Source: Rebecca billardiae RCC1528 (Eukaryota; Haptophyta). From it: a stretch of DNA of 64,000 bases. Of the stretch, positions 55,543-64,000 are shown piece after piece. Both the position numbers and the translations under genes were made by a program. The DNA lies in assembly GCA_965240325.2 (NCBI GenBank), contig OZ251227.1:868001-932000 (forward strand), written 5' to 3'. A model generated the notes under the pieces. It saw only the letters and a program-made list of their open reading frames with translations. It did no database searches and had not been told where the DNA came from. Each line of letters opens with the position of its first letter. Position 1 is the stretch's first letter.

Positions 55543-58463
55543 ATGGCGGCATCAGAGCCTCGCGACGCGGAGGGTGTCAAGAGAGAGCCGGTCGCTCTCA
55601 CGTCCATGCGCACCTTGGCCGACCCGGAGCTCGAGAAGGCATTCTGCGCGGCGGACATGTACCACTCTCTCCTCCCTTCGGCCGTGAAGATGTGCGTTGT
55701 CATGGGCGCATTGTACCTGGTTGTAGTGCTGCAGCAGATCTTCGAGGGGTGGCCATGGTGGAGCATCTCGGCCATTCTGGGGACGGCCGCGCTGCACTTC
55801 ACCGTCGCTCTGCTTCTCCACCGCGCCCTCGCCTGCCAAACCCCGCGGCTCCAGCCGTGGATGGTGCAGTGGCTGCTCGTCGCGGTGCTCAACTTCTGCT
55901 GCCTGACCGGGCCTCTGGTGTTTGTGCCCAGCCGGCTGCCCGTGCTGGGCATCACGTCACTATCGCAGCCACCGAGCGAGTACGCCACCGGCCCCACTGA
56001 CTACGCGCTCAAGATCGCTTGCAGCCTCGTCGCGAGCGCGTGCTTCTGTCCGTGCGACCTTGTGCCGCTCGCGGTGCACTACGCGACGATGATCGGCTGG
56101 TTCGCCGTGCTCGAGGCGCTGAATGGCCTGACGCGGCACGCCCAGGTCATCGAGATTGCTCTGCTCGTGTCCGTCGGGCTGATGGCGCTCTACTTCCGCG
56201 CCGAGATGCGCGGCGCCGAGCGCGTCGCCGCCCAGCACCGGCTCAAAGCCTCCGGGATGATCCGCCTGATGCGCGAAGCTGATGCTCGCGAGCTGACGCA
56301 CCGGCTGGAGGCGAAGTCGGCCGGGGAGCTGACGACGGCGCGCTCGCGGCTGATACGCGTCGTGATGCACGATCTGCGCTCGCCATTGCTCACCATCACG
56401 AACGCGGCGCAGTACCTGCGCAGCGAGCTGGGCAGTGCCGGCCAAGCGCTGCCCGCGCACACGCTGGAGCCGACGATGAGCTGCGCAGACGCGCTGGTGA
56501 CGTGCTCGAACATCTGCAATAACATCATCCGCGACATGCTCGACTTCGAGCGGATCGACTCCGGCCGGCTGCAGATCATAGACGCGCCCTTCACCGTCGA
56601 CGAGCTGCTGCGCGCGACGCGGCACGCCTTCGACCCCTTCTCACAGACGCACGGCGTGCAGCTGCACGTGCTGGACCCACCTGATGAGCTGCGCGCCGCG
56701 CGCTGGCTCGGCGACGTGCACCGGGTGCAGCAGTGCGTGCACAACGCGATGAGCAACGCGATCAAGTTCACGCCGCAGGGCAAGTCCGTGACCGTGCGCG
56801 TCTTCACCACCGACCCGCCGCTCGGCGCGCCGCCCGCGGCCGTGATCGGCGAGAGCGCAGAGGGGGGCGAGCCGCACACGCTCACGGCGGCTCTGGCGCC
56901 AACGTCCAAGCCCGCCTCGCGCAAGGGCTCGAGCTCCTTCCTCGCAGACCTCTCGGACGGCTCTGGGCGAGTGGCTAGGCCGTCGGCAAGCGAGGATGAG
57001 ACGGACGACGTGCTGACAGCCGTGTGCGCACGCCAGGCACGCAGGCGGCGAACAGCGAGCGTGCGCACCAGCGCGTCCATGTCGAGCGTGGGCGAGTCTG
57101 AAGAGCCGCTGGCCTCGTCAGCGCTGCCCGCTGCCAAGAGCAACGTCGCGAAGCGCTTCGCGTTCGGCGTGGAGGTGGTCGACGAGGGCTGCGGCCTGAG
57201 CGCGGACGAGCTCAAGGTGTTGAACTCGGGCGACGTGTTCGTGCAGGTCGGGCAGGGGCAGCTCCAGGGCTCGGGCGGCGCCGGCCTCGGCATTTCGATC
57301 GCTCGTCAGCTCGCTGCGCTGCATCACGGCTCGGAGGTCGAGCTCACGTCCGACGGGCCTGGCTGCGGCGTGCGCTTCGTGCTGCGAGTGTGCTGCGCAG
57401 ACGACGCGCTGTGCGCGGAGGAGACCGGCTCGGCGCCGCACGCCGCCGAGGAGTCGACGCGCTCCGCCTCTGCTTGCGGCAGTGCCGCGACCGCCGGCAG
57501 CGCTGGGCACGAGAACGCGCACGCACGCATGGAGGCCCCGGGGGCGGCGGCGGCAGCCTCTGCTGCGGTCGGCGCCGCGCTCATCGCCCGAGGGACACGA
57601 GCGGCGGCCTCCCCTTCCGAGCCGTGCGCATCCGTGGAGGAGCCGCCGGCTGAGGCAGATCCAGCCGTAGCCATCGTCCACGGCCTCGCTAGCTGCGCCG
57701 ACCCGCCCCGCCCTGCCAAGCAGCGCTCCGCGGGCTCGCCGAGCCCCGTCAAGCAGCGGCCAGCGGACCCGCCGAACCCCACCAGGCAGCGCTCCGCCGA
57801 CTCGCCGCACGCGTCTGTGGAGGGCCTGCACGTGCTGCACGTCGAGGTGCGGCCGACGCTGCGGCGCTTGCGCGATCAGTCGACCGTCCCTGCGTCCCGC
57901 GCGCGCGGCGTCGCGCCGACGCCCCGCGTCCCCGCGTGCCCCGCGCCCGCGCGCCGTCTCCGCCGCAGGATGACCACCTGCTGCATCGCATGCTTCGGCT
58001 CAGGCTGCGAAAGGCGCTCGGTGACTTCCCCATCACGCACGTGCCCGACGGCAAGCAGGCGGTCGAGCTGATCACCGAGCAGGGCATGCATTTTGACACG
58101 GTGATCATGGACAATCAGGTGCGCGCGCGCGCCGAGCGTCAGGCGGCGCCTCGGGCACACGCGGCACTCGTCAAGGGCGAGCCTGCTCACTCGGGTTACG
58201 GTGCGCTCTTGACGCCCCGCTATTGCTGCGCTGCGCCGCAGATGCCCGTGATGACGGGCACACAGGCGACACGTGAGCTACGGGAAGCCGGCTTCGGTGG
58301 GCTGATCGTCGGTGTGACGGGCGACCCGGAGGGCTGTGAGGACCGCAACGAGTTCAACACCTGCGGCACCGACGTCGTCTTTGACAAGGACAGCGCAGCC
58401 ATAGCAGCCATTCTGGCCCTCATCGCCAATCAAGCTGCTGAGCTCCGACGGAGTAGTCAGTAG
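55543..58463 (+). CDS. Membrane hybrid histidine kinase with receiver domain
   Basis: Three exons (55543-57846, 57969-58118, 58242-58463; introns of 122 and 123 bp, GT-AG) give 891 aa. Residues 35-225 hold five or six membrane helices. The kinase core has the phospho-acceptor H276 in VMHDLRSPLL, the N-box HNAMSNAIKFTP (N405), G1 DEGCGLS (D547) and G2 GGAGLGISIA. About 110 low-complexity residues are inserted between the N and G1 boxes. A long Ala/Pro-rich linker leads to the C-terminal receiver, assembled only after splicing: acidic pair in HVEDDHLL, phospho-acceptor D in VIMDNQMPVMTG, T in GVTGD and K in VFDKD. Hybrid kinases relay phosphate from His to Asp; the signal sensed is unknown. Upstream in-frame codons lack an ATG, so the start at 55543 is preferred. 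Confidence 0.9.
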
Positions 58464-59112
<649 letters not shown>

Positions 59113-59283
59113 CGGCTACGCCGATCTTCGGGTAGTAAACAACGAAGTTGAGGGCGCACGGCCCTAGCTAGTTCCGCGCGTGGCTGCGTGCGCCAGCTGC
59201 GCGCACCCGCTGCGCCCGCGTTGAGCCCATGCGAGCGCCGCGCCTGCGAGCACACGCGGCGGCTCCGCGACACAGCCGCACGG

Positions 59284-59799
59284 CTGACGGCAGTAGTCGC
59301 TCGTGCGCCTGCCCGTGATCAGTCTCAGCTCTGAGGCGCGCGCTCAGGAGGGCTGCGGCCGGGCCGAGCGCGATCTGCGCAGACGGTACAGCCCGTGGTG
59401 GCTCATGGGCAGCCCGAGCCCAAAGCCCGCCTCCGCCATCCGCGTCACAGCCGGCCGCTCCAGCCGAGGTCTCGCGTGCTGCGCTGCAGCCGTGCTCGGC
59501 CGAACCGGACGCCCGCCGAGCCGAAGCCGGGCACGCGGCGGCTGACGGCAGTGTCGCTCGTGCGCCTGCCCGTGATCAGTCTCAGCTCTGAGGCGCGCGC
59601 TCAGGAGGGCTGCGGCCGGGCCGAGCGCGATCTGCGCAGACGGTACAGCCCGTGGTGGCTCATGGGCAGCCCGAGCCCAAAGCCCGCCTCCGCCATCCGC
59701 GTCACAGCCGGCCGCTCCAGCCGAGGTCTCGCGTGCTGCGCTGCAGCCGTGCTCGGCCGAACCGGACGCCCGCCGAGCCGAAGCCGGGCACGCGGCTGA
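59284..59799. repeat. 257-bp tandem duplication
   Basis: The unit starting GCTGACGGCAGT occurs twice head-to-tail with an offset of 257 bp (shared landmark CGCTCGTGCGCC at 59298 and 59555). The copies are nearly identical except for a short indel at the start. No recognisable protein in any frame. Confidence 0.9.
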
Positions 59800-60021
59800 T
59801 GAGCAGTGGTAGCCAGGCGAAGCCGTCGTCGCGGGCGAAGCTGCGCTGGGTGATGCGGCTGAGCAGTCGGGTTACCGCGCACCGCGCGCGTGGCCGTGAT
59901 GGGTCGGCACAGCCCAGTCAAAGACACGGCATCGTATCGCCCTCTGGCCGCCAGCAGCATCACCTCTGCCGTCTGCGAGCGACTCGTAGTTGCAGCAGCA
60001 GCTGCCAAGAGCTTGCACAAA

Positions 60022-60470
60022 GAAACTGCGCGACGCCGACGGGCGCGCCGACGCGCGTGGACGCGGGTCGGCACCGGGGCGGGGCGCGAGGGGGGAAAGA
60101 GGCACGAATGCGATGCCGACGGCCGTTGGGACCCACCGCAGCCGCGCGCACCTGCGCTGAGTCTGTCGGATTGAACGATCGTGCGGCGGCGGCCTACATG
60201 GGCAGTGGCGGCTTCTCGGCGCCTCGGAGCCTCGGCTGCCCGCCCGTCAATGCGCGAGCCACAAAGGCCGTACCATGGTATAGTATTAATCATGAAGGGA
60301 GATATTATGAAGATTTGTCCGCTCAAGTTTATCGTTCATACTTCATATTCGTCAAGCTGTCCCGGACGCGCCGGTATTAAATGGGAGAGAATCCGAAGGG
60401 TCGTGCGTGAAGCGGTAGAAACTCTTATGCTCATGATAATTTTCAGGCCCGTCAATGCGGGTGGCGATTG
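60022..60470. repeat. Direct repeat copy A (partner 60952-61400)
   Basis: Shared landmarks in order include AAACTGCGCGACG, ATGCCGACGGCCGTTGGGAC, GAACGATCGTGCGGCGGCGG, TTAATCATGAAGGGAGATAT and CGTCAAGCT-TCCCGGACGCG. Similarity is patchy at both ends. No coding content. Confidence 0.8.
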
Positions 60471-60955
60471 CCACCCGCATTGACGTCGTATCAGTAGATG
60501 ACCAAAAGTATTAATATATCAACAAGAGTAGCTTGATAACCGTATGATACCACGGCGCGCGGGAACGTCGATTCAAGCTACCCGCGCAATAACATCTCGC
60601 GTCGCTCTGATGAATCTGAGGAGTAAACAGCTATCCAGATAATTAGTTCGACATCTCACCTTTTTATGGTCAGTTCAACACACGAATCTTGACTATCAGA
60701 AAGGTAGCTATATGTCTTTGTCCTATTTGATTTCGATTGCTTCTATTACTTACTATCCAAGGATTAAGGAGCAGTACAAACGCAATCATGAGCAGCGAAA
60801 TGGGGTCTCTATGCTGCGGATTTCACACCTAAATCCACCTACAAAAATCCCCCAAATCCTGCGCGCATCCTCTTTTTTGATTTTGCGGAGCACGTGCGCC
60901 GCCCCCCCCGGCTTTCGCTCACGCTCAGACCTTTCGGGGGGGGCGTGCGCCATAA
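60465..60955. repeat. Dispersed repeat family, copy 2
   Basis: Blocks match 2387-2515 and 2780-2945. The C-run/G-run hairpin (about 60901-60950) is the best conserved part. A further block at about 61450-61545 matches 2600-2700, in a different order from copy 1. Confidence 0.75.
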
Positions 60956-61400
60956 ACTGCGCGACGGGCGCGCACGCGCGCGTGGACTCGGGTTGGCAGG
61001 GCGGGGCGCGCGGGGTGAGCGAGGCACGAATGCGATGCCGACGGCCGTTGGGACCGGCCGGGCCACCGCAGCTGCGCGCACCTGCGCTGAGTCTGTCGGA
61101 TTGAACGATCGTGCGGCGGCGGCCTGAGACATGGGCAGGCAGTGGACACCTACCTCCCACGCTTTCTGCGCCTTCGTTCGGAGCCGCTGCTGCCCGCCCG
61201 CGCGCCGGCGCGAGCCGCGAGGCCGTACCATGGTATTAATCATGAAGGGAGATATTATGAAGATTTGTCCTCTCCAGTTTTTTGTTTGTTCATATTCGTC
61301 AAGCTCTCCCGGACGCGCCGGTGTTAAATGGGGGAGAATCAAGGGTCGTGCGTGAAGGGGTATAAATTCTTATGCTCATGAGATTTTCAGGCCCGGCCAT
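60952..61400. repeat. Direct repeat copy B
   Basis: Second copy of the 60022 block with several small indels. The two copies are separated by dispersed-repeat family sequence. An LTR interpretation was considered but lacks TG...CA ends and an intervening polyprotein. Confidence 0.8.
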
Positions 61401-61987
61401 CCGATTCGTTGATGATGAGTGAATCGAGGACTCCTCAACAAATGATCATCGACCCAACCTCTCTTTCCTAGCTTATGGTTGGCGAGCTGTTACACTTTCA
61501 GGCTCTTACAATTCATCAGGCATCTTACCACGAGAATGTGTGTGTGATCTGAATAATCAACAACCCAAAAGTAGATATCAGCAGGAGAATCACGAACGGC
61601 CCACCGCCATATCAGAAAGGAGCAGACGCCTTTGTCCTATTTGATTTATTCGATTTCTTCTATTACTGTCAAAGGAATCGCCAATCTACAGTGATTTCCA
61701 ATTTCCAATCCAACATTTTACTCGCAGTCACACAGTGGCGGCGCGACCGCTGCGGCGGCGCTCGCACAAAATCCTCCAAAATCGACCTGAACCTCATCCT
61801 AAAATACAGCAGGACAGCATGGCTGGCGGCGACCTGGCGGCGACATCTCGAAGTATTCCAGATGATTCTGAATGAACGCGGAAACATGAGCCGAGCACCA
61901 CGAACTCGCTGAGCTCACCACCGCAAACAAGAGCCGAAGCCGTCGACCGACCTCGCGACCGTCAAGCCTCGAGACGCGTTCCCTGAC
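61401..61987. other. Non-coding flank of the right-edge ORF
   Basis: AT-richer than average, with one dispersed-repeat block (61450-61545). No supported gene. In-frame stop TGA at 61910 limits the ORF that follows. Confidence 0.5.
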
Positions 61988-64000
61988 ATGCTAGCACGGT
62001 GCTGGGAGAACTTGGGCAAGGATGGAGACGACGAGAACAGCGGCAAGGACGTGAACGGCCATCAGCCCGCCCCAGTTGCTCCCCTCATTGGGTTGAAGCC
62101 AGGCGTGGCCGAGCGCGCGGCAATGCCGCGCGGCTCATCGGCGGTTGCGCGCAAGCGCACGCCAGACTACCTCGCGGCTGCCCTGAGGGGCATGCAGGCT
62201 GAGAAGAACCGGCAAGGCGAGAAGCTCACGCTTCTCCGCAAGCCCATCTCCAGCGCCTCCGGGCCTGGCAACATCGCTGACCTGAACTCAGGCAGCATCG
62301 TGTCGTATGCGCGCAATGCTGCATCGCACGCAAGGCCTCGAGCCGACATCAAGGATCACCTTGAGGAGGAGGTTCGCGCACAGCGCGGTGAGGAGGAGCG
62401 TTGCCGCTCGCATCCCCCGCCATCGCGCCACTCCATCCGCACGCACGTCGTTGCGCAGGGGATCTCAACAACTACCGCCCGGGACTCTGCGCCCGCGAGC
62501 GCGGTTCAAGAGCGCGCGGCTGAGAGCCCGCAGCTCAAGGAGTGCCTTGCGGCCTCCGAGTCATCGAACGAGGTCACCGAGCGTTCCGGGGCAGATGTAG
62601 CGCTCGACGCTGCTGCCGCTGATGCCGCTCCGACCGTCGAGGCCCTCGAGCCTGCCGACGCTGCTCCGCGTGCTGGCCATCTGGCCGCCGCCTGTGACAG
62701 CGCAGGTCGTGCCACCGCCGCAGTCAGTCTGCAGCCTCGCGCGCGTGACACTGTGTCTGAGTCTGACCGATCGAACGAGGACATTAGCACCGATGAGTGC
62801 GACGCAAACGACCTGTATGGTCTGGCAGAGCAAACTATGCTCCAAGATGCTACGACACGTGACTCTGTCACAGCGAGCTCAAGCATCAAGTCAGCGGCCG
62901 CATTTATTATTGATGCGCCTGACCCAAACAAATACGTTTACCCCAAAATTACCAGCCTCACGATGGCTTCCGAAGCCGAGCTGCTCGCCACGAGCGACAC
63001 AAGCAGCCGCGAGATGACCGCCGCAGAGACGGCAGAGTCCTCGTCTGGCACGTATCGACTCGCGTCGAACGTAGGAAGCGCATGCGATGCAGGGGGGGCA
63101 TCATACACCTGCTTGACGGCAAAGCCGCAGCAAAACCAAGTTGGCGAGCGCGACGCGCGTGCGCATGCATCAGCTGCGTCAGCCATCACAACGCCACACT
63201 CTTGCAAGGAAGAGTATTCCGCCGAAGCTGCCGCGGATGCACATGCATCACCGCTGGACAGAACGAGCGTGAAGAAGCCCAAAGAAGGCACCACAGCCTC
63301 GACGAGGGTCACTCCTCGCTCGAAGGTAGAGCGCGAATCGCCACAGAGCGCGCGCGACACATCGACCAATGCACTTGAGTCGAAGAAACGTGACTGGATA
63401 GTCATCGAAGGAGGAGTCACAGACTCTAATCCAACCAAGAAGGAACGTGTGTTCATGGCACGCGAATCCTCGGCAGGAGTGGATACACCCGCCACACACA
63501 AGCTGACACAGTCAGCTCTGAAATCCAAGCGCGCGGTACACAGCGCGATACGGGATGCACTCGCAGAAGTGAGCACCTACTACAAGGGCAAATCCTCAGA
63601 TGTCACACCTGACATAATGGAGCCCAAGGATAGCAAGCTATCCGGCTTTCAACTCATTGCCAAAGACAAATGGGTGAAAGACGCAGCCAAAATCGATCCA
63701 TACAAGGCTGACAACGCTGACGCCAACAAGATCGGATCGGTCTACGATCGATCTGCGGCAGCGATATTCAAGCAGCTGAAGGACTCTATCGAGCCTCAGT
63801 TATTCGCCTATCTGGAATCGAAGCTGCACATCAGCGATCCGACCAAGAACTACTTGGATCTGGCGCTGCTGCTACAGATATTTGAGCGCGAGCTCAAGAT
63901 CACAACTATGTCCGAACTCAGGGATGAATTCCTGAAGTTATACCCGACAAAGGTGTCGCCCATTGGCGCATCGGACATTATCAAGAAATCCGTCGAGCAA
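61988..64000 (+). CDS. Partial ORF running off the right edge, unknown (possibly gag-like)
   Basis: The frame is open from 61913 to the last base. The first ATG, at 61988, gives at least 671 residues with no stop. The N-terminal 500 residues are hydrophilic and Ser/Thr/Ala/Glu-rich, with no clear domain. The last ~150 residues look globular: KLSGFQLIAKDKWVKDA, SAAAIFKQLKDSIEPQLFAY, NYLDLALLLQIFEREL and LRDEFLKLYP. A helical domain that opens with K-L-S-G and has spaced aromatics is reminiscent of retrotransposon gag (UBN2-like) proteins, but I cannot establish this. Base composition is lower in GC than the neighbouring host genes, which would fit a mobile origin. The C-terminus is outside the window. 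Confidence 0.6.
   Translation, partial: MLARCWENLGKDGDDENSGKDVNGHQPAPVAPLIGLKPGVAERAAMPRGSSAVARKRTPDYLAAALRGMQAEKNRQGEKLTLLRKPISSASGPGNIADLNSGSIVSYARNAASHARPRADIKDHLEEEVRAQRGEEERCRSHPPPSRHSIRTHVVAQGISTTTARDSAPASAVQERAAESPQLKECLAASESSNEVTERSGADVALDAAAADAAPTVEALEPADAAPRAGHLAAACDSAGRATAAVSLQPRARDTVSESDRSNEDISTDECDANDLYGLAEQTMLQDATTRDSVTASSSIKSAAAFIIDAPDPNKYVYPKITSLTMASEAELLATSDTSSREMTAAETAESSSGTYRLASNVGSACDAGGASYTCLTAKPQQNQVGERDARAHASAASAITTPHSCKEEYSAEAAADAHASPLDRTSVKKPKEGTTASTRVTPRSKVERESPQSARDTSTNALESKKRDWIVIEGGVTDSNPTKKERVFMARESSAGVDTPATHKLTQSALKSKRAVHSAIRDALAEVSTYYKGKSSDVTPDIMEPKDSKLSGFQLIAKDKWVKDAAKIDPYKADNADANKIGSVYDRSAAAIFKQLKDSIEPQLFAYLESKLHISDPTKNYLDLALLLQIFERELKITTMSELRDEFLKLYPTKVSPIGASDIIKKSVEQ

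Noticed and set aside
60022-61400. LTR pair of a retrotransposon
   Set aside because: Direct repeats of ~450 bp separated by only ~480 bp of dispersed-repeat sequence, with no TG/CA ends, primer-binding site or polyprotein between them.

Overview
The window is nuclear DNA of a GC-rich eukaryote with short GT-AG introns (114-259 bp). Several features fit a unicellular alga with a secondary plastid. Two proteins begin with a hydrophobic signal segment followed by an aromatic/proline or arginine-rich stretch that looks like a bipartite plastid leader. There is an extensin-like Ser-Pro protein of enormous size, a membrane hybrid histidine kinase, and many repeats and transposons. A haptophyte is my best guess; a pelagophyte or another chromist is possible. 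This rests on protein style, not on a marker gene.

Layout: 1-845 holds a frameshifted STAND/NACHT-type remnant (minus). 3109-4902 (minus) encodes a Pro/Ala/Lys-rich, possibly plastid-directed protein; it diverges from the splicing factor gene CDC5L (5181-8330, plus, four exons). 8507-10193 is a DNA transposon-like element whose inverted ends are built from tandem ~35-bp motifs. 11687-12703 (minus) is a conserved-looking secreted or plastid protein. 12814-13922 is a large inverted repeat. 14113-15713 (plus) is an MFS permease. 15991-39324 (minus) is one uninterrupted 7,777-codon gene: signal peptide, about 3,600 residues of SPPP repeats, 17 Cys-pair repeats, IPT/TIG domains, a REJ-like region, a GPS cleavage motif, then a polycystin-1-like membrane part with IQ and EF-hand motifs. 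39688-40815 (minus) is a membrane RING-H2 ubiquitin ligase.

42.3-55.3 kb is a mobile-element graveyard: an RTX-like nonapeptide remnant, a truncated inverted LINE copy head-to-head with a full-length LINE (endonuclease, reverse transcriptase, RNase H, zinc finger), a 2,262-bp insertion inside that LINE, and a 1.58-kb palindrome. The insertion is an alternating array of four ~445-bp units and five identical 97-bp near-palindromes, flanked by a 5-bp target duplication. Beyond lie a hybrid histidine kinase (55543-58463), long CA/TA microsatellites, duplicated non-coding blocks, and a partial ORF that runs off the right edge (from 61988).

The host genes do not form a pathway; they are ordinary separate nuclear genes. 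The two most notable objects are the giant polyproline/polycystin-like cell-surface gene and the alternating array with constant-orientation palindromes.
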